A stretch of DNA of 64,000 bases, taken from the NCBI GenBank assembly GCA_910588125.1, contig CAJUPI010000010.1:1-64000 (forward strand). Reading direction: 5' to 3'. The DNA is from an uncultured Lachnospiraceae bacterium (GTDB taxonomy: Bacteria; Bacillota; Clostridia; Lachnospirales; Lachnospiraceae). Of the stretch, positions 26,449 through 35,388 are shown one piece after another; within the stretch, counting starts at the first letter, position 1; every line of letters starts with the position of its first letter. Under the pieces are notes generated by a model that was not told the origin of the DNA, searched no databases, and was given only the letters and a program-made list of their open reading frames with translations. The translations under genes were made by a program, and so were the position numbers.

Positions 26449-28062
26449 TCAGCCACCTCTGAACTTCGTCGGAGAGACACCGTACTTTTTCTTAAACACA
26501 TAACTAAAATAATTTTGCTCCTGGTAGCCCACTTTCCGGGCAATCACATAAGTCTTTTCATTCGTTTCGTTTAGCAATTCCACTGCCTTATTCAACCGCA
26601 CCTCCGTCAGATAGGCCACATAGGTCTTGCCTGTTTCCTTGCGGAACATGGTGGAAAAATAAGCCGGGCTCATGTGAAGCTGACGGCAGATCATCTCCAC
26701 CGACAAATCCGGATCCGGATAATGCTCCTGAATATACTGCCGGGCTTCCTCGATCACCTGGCGGTTCGTCGTATCGCGGCGCCGGTTGATGGCCTCGTTC
26801 ATCTGGCAGGCCACCTGTGTCAGCCATACGGTAAATTCTTCCCGCTGCTGCCCGCTGTCCATCCGCTTCATAAAACCGTCATCTGTATCAAATATCTGGC
26901 ATAGATCCATGTCATACTGCTGCATCAGACGGGTTACGCAGTTGACCAGCGACAAGCGGTATACCTGATACTGGCGGGCATGCGCTTTCACGTCATCCAT
27001 CCGGGCCATCAATTCCCGCACCACGGCTTCGATGCTCTCCGGCGTTCCGAATTTGATAGCCGCAGTCAGCTCCAGCTCATCCTTCTCTTCCAATTGCAGC
27101 TTGCCCCGGCTGACCGGCTCCATATCATTAATGTAGATCGTTCCTCCTGTTCCCACAATCGCCTTATAGCCCAGAGCATCCATTGCTGACTGGTAAGACT
27201 CCCCGATACGCTCCGGCTTAAGGCTGCTGTGTCCCACCCCAATCGTCACCGTTACCTCCAGAATCCGGCGGATTTCCTTACAGATATCCCCCAAAAGGTC
27301 AATGAATCCGGTCTGCGTGTTGCTCTCATCAATTGCAACCAGGAGCGTGATACCGCCGGTGGAATTAAAAACAGTAAAACGGAAATACTCCCGCAGATTG
27401 TCCTCCACCAATTGCCGAACAGAAATGGGAATCAGTTTCTGTTCCTGTTGCCTGGACAAAGGCTGTCCCTCCGCCCGCTCCTCCGGCTCTACACTGATAA
27501 CCGCCGCCAGCCATTTGCGGGCTCCCAGAATATCGATCTCATATTCCTCCAGCCGGGAGGCCACCTCCTCATCCGGAACATTTCCCCGAACCAGATCATT
27601 CAAAAAGAGCTCCCGGAGAATCGGCAGGCTGCTTAAATAGCTCTCCCGCAGCAGGCGGACGTTGCGCCGCTGCTCAATCTCCTCATCCAGGCTTTCCCGG
27701 ACCCGGCTAAGTATCTCCGTCAGCTCCTCCACATTGACTGGCTTTAGGATATACTCGCTCACATTCAGTTTAATGGCCTGCTGCGCATATTCAAAATCAT
27801 CATAGCCGGAAAAAATCAACACTTTGATCGAAGGATACTTCTGCCGGATCCGGGCTGTCAAAGTCAGTCCGTCCATATATGGCATCCGGATATCCGTCAT
27901 CACCACATCCGGCTTGAGCTGCTCTATTTTCTCCAGTGCTTCTTCCCCGTTGTCCGCGTCTCCGGCCACCTCAAATCCAAGGCTCTCCCAGTCAATCTTG
28001 CGAATAATGGCTTTGCGGACCTCTTCCTCATCGTCTGCCAGCAGAATTCGATAATAACTCAT
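26449..28062 (-). CDS. AraC-type response regulator, YesN family
   Basis: A 537-residue transcription factor with a receiver domain at 1-120 (acidic pocket DD at 10-11, phospho-acceptor Asp57 in VMTDIRMP, Lys in YILKPVN), a long middle region, and a C-terminal AraC DNA-binding domain (about 435-537, ending with the second helix-turn-helix VIARKVGYQEQNYFSYVFKK). It is the output of the kinase encoded 82 bp downstream and probably controls mglBAC. Its ATG overlaps the cobD stop (ATGA), so its translation may be coupled to a cobalamin gene. Confidence 0.93.
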   Translation of the reverse strand: MSYYRILLADDEEEVRKAIIRKIDWESLGFEVAGDADNGEEALEKIEQLKPDVVMTDIRMPYMDGLTLTARIRQKYPSIKVLIFSGYDDFEYAQQAIKLNVSEYILKPVNVEELTEILSRVRESLDEEIEQRRNVRLLRESYLSSLPILRELFLNDLVRGNVPDEEVASRLEEYEIDILGARKWLAAVISVEPEERAEGQPLSRQQEQKLIPISVRQLVEDNLREYFRFTVFNSTGGITLLVAIDESNTQTGFIDLLGDICKEIRRILEVTVTIGVGHSSLKPERIGESYQSAMDALGYKAIVGTGGTIYINDMEPVSRGKLQLEEKDELELTAAIKFGTPESIEAVVRELMARMDDVKAHARQYQVYRLSLVNCVTRLMQQYDMDLCQIFDTDDGFMKRMDSGQQREEFTVWLTQVACQMNEAINRRRDTTNRQVIEEARQYIQEHYPDPDLSVEMICRQLHMSPAYFSTMFRKETGKTYVAYLTEVRLNKAVELLNETNEKTYVIARKVGYQEQNYFSYVFKKKYGVSPTKFRGG

Positions 28063-29222
28063 TGTGCAGAATTCCTTTCTCTCTGTTTCATATCTTTTAC
28101 GCTTCCGAATGGCAACCGCTTTGTACCTTCATGCTCCGCCTCCTCATGCTTTATATCATGCATGCGAATCGTTTCTATCAATTGCTTATTCTCCTCATGT
28201 GTCCGGATTGCCGTCCGGTAATAGCGAAAACCAGTACTGTTCGCCGCCGGTTCCAGCCCGTGGAAATTGCCACAATCCCGAATCAGGATCCCCTGTTCCC
28301 GCAAACGGATCCCCAGATTGCCATATCTGCCCTCCTCGTCCTGAAACAACAGATAATTCACCTGTGAAGGAAATACCCGAAATCCCAGCTCCCCAAGCTT
28401 CTGTCCCATCCACTCCCGCTCTTTTCTCACCAGCCCCCTTGCCTGTGCCAGATAATCCTTCTCTCTCAAAGCCGCCGCCCCTGCCTCCTGCGCCGGTATC
28501 GAAACACTCCATGGCTGCCCTGTCCGGCGAAGCTGCCCGGCTAACGCCATATCTCCGCAGATTACATATCCCAGCCGAAGTCCCGCCATAGCATATGATT
28601 TTGTAAAAGCCCGCAAAAGGACCACCCCCGGATAATTTGGGATCCGTCCTGCCAAAGTATACTTTTCCGGTTTTTCGAGAAACTCACAGAAGCACTCATC
28701 CACTACCAGAAGCCCCTGCTTTTTTTGACATATCCCTGCCAACAGCTCCACCTGTCCTCCTGGCACCGCCAGCCCGGTCGGATTGTTCGGATTGCATAAA
28801 AACAGCCATTCCCCTTCCTCTAGCTGGCCGGCCAGCTCCCGGACATTCACCCGGTAGTCCCGTTCCTTTCGCAAGATAAAATAGCGAATCTGACAGCCAA
28901 CAGCCTCCAATGCCCGCTCATATTCTGAAAAAGTCGGCGATAGCAGCAGCGCCTGCTTTGGCTTTTTGAGTGAAATCAAACGGTAAATCAGATCCGCCGC
29001 CCCGTTTCCACAGACAATCCGCTCCCGCTCTGTCCCATGGTACTCCGCCAGCCGGCGGCTTAACTCTCCACATTCCGGATCTGGATAACGGTTCCAATGC
29101 TCCACAGAAGCCCGCAGCACTTTTTGCACTCCCAAAGGAATCCCCAGCGGATTCACATTCACAGAAAAATCAAGCGCAATCCTTCCATGATAGATATCTC
29201 CGCCATGAAGCTGATATCCCAT
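28059..29222 (-). CDS. cobD: L-threonine-O-3-phosphate decarboxylase (CobD-like aminotransferase fold)
   Basis: A 387-residue PLP enzyme of the class I/II aminotransferase fold. The HGGD opening, the SVNVNPLG segment and PLP-lysine 208 in LRAFTKSYAMAGLRLGY fit CobD, which makes the aminopropanol-phosphate arm of cobalamin. HisC-type aminotransferases are related, but the neighbours cbiB and cobU favour CobD. A hydrophilic tail of about 34 residues after residue 353 looks like an extension and ends over the regulator start. The ATG at 29222 has AAGGAGG; 28 more open codons upstream have none. A promoter lies at 29328-29356. Confidence 0.85.
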   Translation of the reverse strand: MGYQLHGGDIYHGRIALDFSVNVNPLGIPLGVQKVLRASVEHWNRYPDPECGELSRRLAEYHGTERERIVCGNGAADLIYRLISLKKPKQALLLSPTFSEYERALEAVGCQIRYFILRKERDYRVNVRELAGQLEEGEWLFLCNPNNPTGLAVPGGQVELLAGICQKKQGLLVVDECFCEFLEKPEKYTLAGRIPNYPGVVLLRAFTKSYAMAGLRLGYVICGDMALAGQLRRTGQPWSVSIPAQEAGAAALREKDYLAQARGLVRKEREWMGQKLGELGFRVFPSQVNYLLFQDEEGRYGNLGIRLREQGILIRDCGNFHGLEPAANSTGFRYYRTAIRTHEENKQLIETIRMHDIKHEEAEHEGTKRLPFGSVKDMKQRERNSAQ

Positions 29223-29327
29223 TTTTGTCCTCCTTATTCTGTGCCTACGCTTTGATGGCTTGTTTCTCCTGCCAGGCTCTGAAATGATTTGTTCTGCAGC
29301 AAGCAACCCCTTACATCGCCTTTTTTA

Positions 29328-29356
29328 ATTTTAACATGAATTTTCTGTCATGTCAT
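29328..29356 (-). promoter_or_regulatory. Promoter upstream of cobD and the sensor operon
   Basis: On the minus strand ATGACA, a 17-bp spacer and TAAAAT, each matching the consensus at five of six positions. It lies in the 197-bp gap between cbiB and cobD, so cobD and the regulator-kinase genes can be transcribed apart from cbiB. Confidence 0.65.
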
Positions 29357-29419
29357 TTCTTTTTCATGTCTACTGCCACCGGCTAAATATTGGGAAAAAG
29401 GTCCTTGCCTGCAAATATA

Positions 29420-30379
29420 TTAAAAAGGAAAAAAGCCGCGTATCATAATCCCCGCTGCCACCGCCATCCATGCGCCCGCCATCATCAGACGATTCACCCG
29501 CACAATATCCTCCTTCTCCACGTTCCTGGCCGCATCCCCAATCATGGGCTTTTCTACCAACACCCCGAAATACCAGGCCGGCCCTGCCAGCTGCACACCC
29601 AATGCTCCGGCGCATGCCGCCTCTCCCTGGGCCGAGTTCGGACTCTTATGGCAATACCGATCCCGCCGCCAGATCCGCCAGGCGCCCCGGCCATCAAATC
29701 CCGGCAGCAGCCAGGCCGCCACAATCAGCAAAAAAGCTGTCAGGCGGGCCGGCAAAAGATTCGCCAGATCATCCAGCCTGGCCGGAATCCTTCCCAAATA
29801 CTGATATCTCTGGTTCTGATATCCCACCATAGAATCCATGGTATTGACTGCCTTATACATCCATCCTCCCACAGGTCCCAGCAGCAGCAGATAAAAAAGA
29901 GGGGCGATCACCCCGTCCGACGCATTCTCCGCTACCGTCTCCACAGCTGCCTTGATAATTCCTTCTTCCGACAGCGGCCTGGTATCTCGTCCGACGATCC
30001 GGGACACCGCCCCTCTTGCTCTCTCGACATCATTCTTTATTAATGCCTGATATACCTTCATACTTTCTGTTTTCAGTGACCTGGCAGCCAATACCTGCCA
30101 GCTCATCACACACAAAATCAGAAAACGCAGCCCCGGATGAAGCCATCCGGCCACAAAAAGGATCCCAACTGTTGTTCCTCCTGTCACGGCCAGAACAGAT
30201 ACTGCCAGAATTCCACCGGCGGCGAGCTCTCCGGCCGGGTTCTCCGGAAACCATTTTCGCAACAAATGTTCCAATCGTCCGATCAGCCATCCAATTCCCC
30301 GGACCGGATGCCACCAGCTCTCCGGATCGCCTATCACGAAGTCCAGTAAAAAACCAATCCCTATTGCTGCCGGCTCCAT
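29420..30379 (-). CDS. cbiB: Adenosylcobinamide-phosphate synthase CbiB
   Basis: A 319-residue membrane enzyme that attaches the aminopropanol arm to adenosylcobyric acid. Family motifs are the opening LLDFVIGDPESWWHPVRGIGWLI, here cited as DFVIGDP and HPVRGIG, then VSRIVGRDT, ETVAENASDGVIAPLFY and the late GEAACAGALGVQLAG. Several hydrophobic segments fit its membrane location. The start at 30379 has GGGAGGGG seven bases upstream, and the gap from cobU is then 17 bp; a longer frame would overlap cobU. Confidence 0.9.
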   Translation of the reverse strand: MEPAAIGIGFLLDFVIGDPESWWHPVRGIGWLIGRLEHLLRKWFPENPAGELAAGGILAVSVLAVTGGTTVGILFVAGWLHPGLRFLILCVMSWQVLAARSLKTESMKVYQALIKNDVERARGAVSRIVGRDTRPLSEEGIIKAAVETVAENASDGVIAPLFYLLLLGPVGGWMYKAVNTMDSMVGYQNQRYQYLGRIPARLDDLANLLPARLTAFLLIVAAWLLPGFDGRGAWRIWRRDRYCHKSPNSAQGEAACAGALGVQLAGPAWYFGVLVEKPMIGDAARNVEKEDIVRVNRLMMAGAWMAVAAGIMIRGFFPF

Positions 30380-30396
30380 TTCACGCCCCTCCCTGC

Positions 30397-30789
30397 TTAT
30401 CCCTTGATTTTCTGTGGAATCCCGCATATCATCCGATAGACCTGACTGGCTTGCCCTGCCAGCAGCTGACCGGCATGGCCCACTGCTTCCCGATAATCTC
30501 GTTCACTTTGCTCTGCCGGCACAATTCCATATCCTATCTCATCCATCGTCACGGCCTCCGGATCTGCTGCCAACACTCTTTTTACAAATTCCTCCGGCTT
30601 TCCCCCTGTCTCCAGGATCTGATATATCCATCCCTGAAATCCGATCAAAAACCTTCTCTCCCATGCCAGCTCCGGCTTGTCCGTCCTTCCGTCTGCCAGG
30701 TTTTTTGCAAACTCCTCTTCCTGCAATCCTGACAATTCACAGACAAATTCTCTTTTTCCCTGACAGGCTCCGCCAATAATCAGTATCAT
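30397..30789 (-). CDS. cobU: Short CobU-like adenosylcobinamide kinase
   Basis: A 130-residue protein resembling the bifunctional adenosylcobinamide kinase/guanylyltransferase CobU, but shorter than the usual 170-200 residues. The P-loop IIGGACQGKRE and the later EIGYGIVP (equivalent of NEVGSGIVP) are present, while the stretch between them, where CobU has its RxxRW-type and histidine guanylylation region, is reduced. It may therefore be a kinase only, or a specialised homologue. The ATG at 30789 is preferred over TTG at 30798 because of AGGGAG spacing. First gene of the cobU-cbiB-cobD set. Confidence 0.75.
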   Translation of the reverse strand: MILIIGGACQGKREFVCELSGLQEEEFAKNLADGRTDKPELAWERRFLIGFQGWIYQILETGGKPEEFVKRVLAADPEAVTMDEIGYGIVPAEQSERDYREAVGHAGQLLAGQASQVYRMICGIPQKIKG

Positions 30790-30846
30790 ATATCTCAACT
30801 ACTCCCTTTTGCAACCATATTTCTTCCACTATATCACAGCTCTTCC

Positions 30847-30900
30847 AAAAAAGACAGGAGCAAAACACAAAAATTGTGTCCGGTTGCTCCTGTCTTTTTT
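30847..30900. terminator. Bidirectional rho-independent terminator after the transaldolase-like gene
   Basis: A perfect 17-bp inverted pair, AAAAAAGACAGGAGCAA and its complement, with a 20-nt loop that itself contains CACAA/TTGTG. U-runs form on both strands. It closes the six-gene glycan operon 13 bp after its last stop codon and insulates cobU. Confidence 0.93.
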
Positions 30901-30913
30901 CTTTACCTGTTTT

Positions 30914-31564
30914 TTAACCAAATACGGCCCGATAATCCGCCTGGAATTTTTGAATTCCGGCATCCGTCAAAGGATGTTTTGTCATCTGCTCCAGCACCTT
31001 GTATGGTACGGTCGCAATCTGTGCCCCGGCACGGGCGCAATCAATCACATGAATCGGATTCCGGATACTGGCCGCGATAATCTCCGTCTCAATCCCGTGA
31101 ATGTTAAAAATCTCCGCAATCTCCCCGATCAAATCAATGCCCGGCATGGAAATATCATCCAGCCTTCCCAGAAACGGCGATACATAAGTGGCGCCGGCAC
31201 GGGCTGCCAAAAGCGCCTGGGCAACAGTAAACACCAGTGTCACATTGGTATGTATCCCTTCGGCATGCAGCGCCTTCACCGCTTTCAGCCCTTCCACAGT
31301 CATCGGAATCTTCACCACCATGTTGGGATGAATGGCGGCGATCTCCCGGCCTTCCTTAATCATTCCCGCAGCATCCACCGTCGTAGCCTTCACCTCGCCG
31401 CTGATCGGTCCGTCCACGATGGAGGCAATCTCTGCAATCACCTGGTTAAAATCCCGGCCTTCCTTGGCAATCAGGGACGGATTGGTGGTCACTCCACAGA
31501 TAATCCCCATATCGTTCGCTTTGCGGATCTCATCCACATTAGCCGTGTCTACAAAAAATTTCAT
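30914..31564 (-). CDS. fsa: Transaldolase-like fructose-6-phosphate aldolase
   Basis: A 216-residue class I aldolase of the small transaldolase subfamily (FSA/TalC). The Schiff-base lysine is Lys85 in VVKIPMT, and the opening FFVDTANVDEI, GVTTNPSLIAKEG and VSPFLGRLDDI are signatures. Members either act as transaldolase in the pentose phosphate pathway or cleave fructose-6-phosphate; sequence alone does not separate them. As the last gene of an operon with xylulokinase, it most likely channels pentose phosphates into glycolysis. Confidence 0.9.
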   Translation of the reverse strand: MKFFVDTANVDEIRKANDMGIICGVTTNPSLIAKEGRDFNQVIAEIASIVDGPISGEVKATTVDAAGMIKEGREIAAIHPNMVVKIPMTVEGLKAVKALHAEGIHTNVTLVFTVAQALLAARAGATYVSPFLGRLDDISMPGIDLIGEIAEIFNIHGIETEIIAASIRNPIHVIDCARAGAQIATVPYKVLEQMTKHPLTDAGIQKFQADYRAVFG

Positions 31565-31628
31565 TTTCTCTACTCTCCTTTCCCATTATTCAGTATATAA
31601 GCAATGCACAAAAAAGTCAAATTCATTT

Positions 31629-33122
31629 TCATGCTGTCCCAAAAGGATTCTCCCCCGGATACCGCATCCCTTTGGGCTGGTTAAACCCGATTTCTTCCAC
31701 CTCTACTCCGATATATTTAAACACCTCATATAATGCCTTCCCAAAATGTCCAAAAGCCACTGCCCCATGATGAGGATAGTTTTTCTCTATCAGCACATGG
31801 CGATAAAATCTTCCCATCTGCGGAATGGCAAAGATCCCTATTGCCCCAAAAGACCTCGTAGCCGCCGGCAACACCTCTCCCTGAGCAATATATCCACGCA
31901 GCCTGCAATCTGCCGTGCTCTGCAACCGGTAAAAGGTAATATCACCGGGCACGATGTCTCCCTCCAGTGTCCCCTGAGTCACCTCCTCCGGCAGGGAACG
32001 CGCCATGATTAGCTGATGCTTCATCTCACAGAACGCCAGTTTTCTCGAACAGGTATTGCCGCAATGAAAGCCCATAAAAGTCTCCCTGTGCTCATAGGGG
32101 AATTTTCCCGCAATCTCCTCCTGATACAGATCCGCCGGAACCGAGTTGTTGATATCCAAAAGAGTCACCACATCCTCACTGACACAGGTGCCGATAAATT
32201 CGCTGAGCGCCCCATAAATGTCCACCTCACAGGATACCGGAATCCCCTGCCCGGTAAGACGGCTGTTCACATAGCAGGGTACAAAACCAAACTGCGTCTG
32301 GAATGCCGGCCAGCATTTCCCGGCAATCGCCACATATTCCCGGCTCCCCTTATGAGCCTCCACCCAATCCAAAAGCGTCAGCTCATACTGGGCCAGCTTC
32401 GCTAAAATCTCCGGCTTCTTGTTTCCTTTCCCCAGCTCCTCTTCCATATCCTTCACCACACCGGGAATTCTCTTATCCCCCTCGTGATTATGGAACGCCT
32501 CAAACAGATCCAGCTCTGAATTTTCCTCGATCTCCACCCCCAGATTGTAAAGCTGCTTAATCGGCGCATTGCAGGCCAGGAAATTTAAAGGCCTGGGGCC
32601 AAAGCTGATAATCTTCAGCTTGCGAAGCCCAACCACAGCCCGGGCAATCGGTAAAAACTCCCGGATCATATCTGCACACTCTTCAGCCGTTCCCACCGGA
32701 TACTCCGGAATATAAGCGCGAACATTTCGCAGTTTCAAATTATAGCTTGCATTAAGCATGCCGCAATAAGCATCGCCGCGGCCCTGGATTAAGTTATCCC
32801 CCGTTTCCTCAGCCGCCGCCACAAACATCACCGGCCCGTCAAAATCCTTCGCCAGCAAAGTTTCCGCAATTTCCGGTCCAAAATTCCCCAGATATACCAC
32901 CAGCGCATTGCATCCGGCCTCATTTAAATCCTCCAAAGCCTGCAGCATATGGATTTCGCTCTCCACAATACAGACTGGGCACTCATAAATCTCTTCCTTA
33001 TCATATTTTCTCTCATAAGCCTCTACCACAGCTCTTCTCCGATTCACAGAAAGACTCTCCGGAAAACAGTCGCGGCTCACCGCCACGATTCCAATCTTAA
33101 TCTTGGGAATATTATTCATCAT
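31629..33122 (-). CDS. L-fucose/L-arabinose isomerase family protein
   Basis: A 497-residue member of the FucI/AraA-like ketol isomerase superfamily. The N-terminal half has the alternating fold (KIGIVAVSRDCFPESLSV, ALVVYLGNFGPE) and the C-terminal half the metal-site region (EVDIYGALSEFIG, MGFHCGNTCSRKL with a conserved histidine). It is not a classical FucI or AraA in length or motifs, so the substrate is open: D-xylose, L-fucose, L-arabinose and lyxose are candidates. Co-transcription with xylulokinase and a DUF4867 protein, and absence of xylA from the operon, suggest it makes the ketose for XylB. AAGGAGG lies 7 nt before the ATG. Confidence 0.8.
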   Translation of the reverse strand: MMNNIPKIKIGIVAVSRDCFPESLSVNRRRAVVEAYERKYDKEEIYECPVCIVESEIHMLQALEDLNEAGCNALVVYLGNFGPEIAETLLAKDFDGPVMFVAAAEETGDNLIQGRGDAYCGMLNASYNLKLRNVRAYIPEYPVGTAEECADMIREFLPIARAVVGLRKLKIISFGPRPLNFLACNAPIKQLYNLGVEIEENSELDLFEAFHNHEGDKRIPGVVKDMEEELGKGNKKPEILAKLAQYELTLLDWVEAHKGSREYVAIAGKCWPAFQTQFGFVPCYVNSRLTGQGIPVSCEVDIYGALSEFIGTCVSEDVVTLLDINNSVPADLYQEEIAGKFPYEHRETFMGFHCGNTCSRKLAFCEMKHQLIMARSLPEEVTQGTLEGDIVPGDITFYRLQSTADCRLRGYIAQGEVLPAATRSFGAIGIFAIPQMGRFYRHVLIEKNYPHHGAVAFGHFGKALYEVFKYIGVEVEEIGFNQPKGMRYPGENPFGTA

Positions 33123-33180
33123 CTTTTTTTCCTCCTTTACTTATCGCCTGTTTTATATACTCCTGACTCTCCGCATCTCA

Positions 33181-33801
33181 CTACACTGAAAGATTCTCTC
33201 CCTTGAGTCCCAGGAAGCTTCCCTTCGGCAGCCCGCCCTCCGGATGTCCGATCAGCCATTTATTACAAGCCGCCAAAAGCCTCTCCTCCCCGCATCTCAC
33301 AGAAGGCTTCTTCTCCAGCGGCCCATTGGTCCCTTTTGGAAGTACCACCACACAGCGAAATCCATCCTCCCCCGCCTGGCAGGGAGCATAATGAAGCGTA
33401 GTGGCGTAAACCTCAACCATCGTCCCGGACGGCACAAAAAAAGCCTTCACCGTAGAAGTATCCAAGGTAAAATCTGCCTCCACATCCAAAAGCCTTCCCA
33501 GCAGCAGAATCAGATCCCCTATCGCCACATTTACCTCGGAATCCCGGTGATATTCCAGCGCATTCAGCTTCTTGTTATGTCCATTGCAATATCCGATCTG
33601 AACCGGCATTCCGCCATAAATTCCCTCTTCCAGATCTTTCGCTATCGAAAGCTTCTCTAACTCTGACATAGATTGGACATACGCCACATTCTCCGACACT
33701 GGTGTCTTCTCCATCTCTTCCATCAGCAAATTCACATCATACCCTTCAATAACCCGGCCATACTCCCTGAATTCCGGTTCGCTCACCTTATATACTCTCA
33801 T
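33181..33801 (-). CDS. DUF4867 family protein (cupin-like)
   Basis: A 206-residue protein matching the pattern of DUF4867, a family without an assigned reaction. It contains MPVQIGYCNGHNKKLNALEYH and EVNVAIGDLILLLG, followed by FFVPSGTMVEVYATTLHYAPC; these His/Glu-containing strands look like a metal-binding cupin barrel. It sits 9 bp after xylB and 58 bp before the isomerase-like gene, so an ancillary role in sugar isomerisation (epimerase, mutarotase or second isomerase) is plausible. No signal peptide. Confidence 0.75.
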   Translation of the reverse strand: MRVYKVSEPEFREYGRVIEGYDVNLLMEEMEKTPVSENVAYVQSMSELEKLSIAKDLEEGIYGGMPVQIGYCNGHNKKLNALEYHRDSEVNVAIGDLILLLGRLLDVEADFTLDTSTVKAFFVPSGTMVEVYATTLHYAPCQAGEDGFRCVVVLPKGTNGPLEKKPSVRCGEERLLAACNKWLIGHPEGGLPKGSFLGLKGENLSV

Positions 33802-33810
33802 ACCCGTCCT

Positions 33811-35340
33811 TTATAACCTCCCCAGCTCTTTAAAATCCTCCTGCAAACTCCGATACAGTTTCTGATATAAACGATGATACCTCTCATAAACCAGGACATT
33901 TTCTGTCACTGGTCCCAGGCTGTCTTCCTCTTCCATCAGCCGGTCGCAGGCAGTCTCCACATCCGGATAAATCCCACATCCCACGCCTGCCAAAATCGCC
34001 GCTCCCAGGGCCGGCCCCTCCTCCTGGCGCACCGTCTTCACCGGACAACGATACAGATCCGCCAGCATTTGCCGCCACACCGGACTTTTCCCGCCGCCTC
34101 CACATGCCATCATCCCATCTACTTTTATCCCCATCTCCTGCAATATCTCATTACAATCACAGAGCGAATAAGCCACTCCCTCCATCACAGCCCGCAGCAA
34201 ATGCTTCCGTTGATGAATAGCCGACAATCCAAAAAATACGCCACGGCAATCCGGATCCAAATGAGGCGTCCGCTCTCCCATTAAATAAGGCAAATAGATC
34301 AGACGGTCACTTCCTGCCGGCGCCTCCTTCACATCCCGGTTGATCCAGTCATAGACGTCCTTTCCCTCTTTCTCGGCCCTGGCCGAATAGTCCTGGCAAA
34401 ACTGATCCTTAAACCATTTCAGAGACAGCCCCGCGCCCTGGGTTACTCCCATCACATGCCAGGCTCCCGGCACCGCACAACAACAGGTATGCACTCTTCC
34501 TTCCGGATCAATCGCCACCTTGCTGCTGTGGGCGAACACCACTCCGGATGTTCCAATGGTGGTAAAAGCAGTTCCGTCCCGAACCACTCCGGTCCCCACC
34601 GCTGCGGCCGCGTTGTCTCCGGCACCGCCCACAACCTTAGTCTCTGCTGTCAGCCCTGTCCTTTCTGCCGCTTTTCGCGTCAGGGTTCCCGTAACCTCAC
34701 AGGATTCATACACATCTCCCAAAAGCCGCCGGTCAATATCCAACGCCTGCAAGACCTCTTCTGACCAATTCCTGGCCGGTACATCCAAAAGCTGCATACC
34801 GCTGGCATCGCTGACCTCTGTGGCAAATACTCCTGTCAGCACATACCGGATATAGTCCTTCGGGAGCAAAATATGGCGGCAACGCGCATAATTTTCCGGC
34901 TCATGCTTTCTCACCCACAAAATCTTAGCTGCTGTCCATCCGGTCAGAGGAGGATTTGCCGTGATCGCAATCCATTTTTCCCTGGGCATCAGCTTTAACA
35001 TATCTTCCACTTCCTCAGCGGTTCTCTGATCACACCAGATGATAGACGGGCGGATCACCTCTCCCTTTTCATCCAGCATCACCAGGCCATGCATCTGTCC
35101 AGAAATACCGATTCCCTTGATTTCATACGGATTTAAGCCAGAATGCTCCACCACTTCCCTTATCGTGACAAAGACCGCATCCCGCCAGTCCTCCGGCCGC
35201 TGCTCGGCCCATCCGTTTTGGGGCTGGTACAGCGGATAGGCCAAAGCTGCCGAAGCCTTTACCGTCCCTGACTCATCAAACAATACCGTCTTAACAGCCG
35301 ACGTTCCCACATCGATCCCTAATAAATAGTTATTCTCCAT
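33811..35340 (-). CDS. xylB: Xylulokinase (FGGY family)
   Basis: A 509-residue FGGY sugar kinase. The N-terminal LLGIDVGTSAVKTVLFD is the phosphate-1 loop, GISGQMHGLVMLD is the xylulokinase-type substrate loop, and TTIGTSGVVFAHS and ACGGGGKSPVWRQMLAD form the ATP-binding C-terminal half. It phosphorylates D-xylulose to xylulose-5-phosphate, feeding the pentose phosphate or phosphoketolase route. GGAGGAGG lies directly upstream of its ATG, and it stands 48 bp from the GH3 gene in the same operon. Confidence 0.93.
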   Translation of the reverse strand: MENNYLLGIDVGTSAVKTVLFDESGTVKASAALAYPLYQPQNGWAEQRPEDWRDAVFVTIREVVEHSGLNPYEIKGIGISGQMHGLVMLDEKGEVIRPSIIWCDQRTAEEVEDMLKLMPREKWIAITANPPLTGWTAAKILWVRKHEPENYARCRHILLPKDYIRYVLTGVFATEVSDASGMQLLDVPARNWSEEVLQALDIDRRLLGDVYESCEVTGTLTRKAAERTGLTAETKVVGGAGDNAAAAVGTGVVRDGTAFTTIGTSGVVFAHSSKVAIDPEGRVHTCCCAVPGAWHVMGVTQGAGLSLKWFKDQFCQDYSARAEKEGKDVYDWINRDVKEAPAGSDRLIYLPYLMGERTPHLDPDCRGVFFGLSAIHQRKHLLRAVMEGVAYSLCDCNEILQEMGIKVDGMMACGGGGKSPVWRQMLADLYRCPVKTVRQEEGPALGAAILAGVGCGIYPDVETACDRLMEEEDSLGPVTENVLVYERYHRLYQKLYRSLQEDFKELGRL

Positions 35341-35388
35341 AGCCTCCTCCGTTTTTCTTAAAACAATGGCCTTTCCGATCCCTGATTC

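Noticed and set aside
30799..30846. A cobalamin riboswitch before cobU
   Set aside because: Only 48 bp separate the cobU start from the upstream terminator, too short for the riboswitch, and no B12-box sequence is visible.
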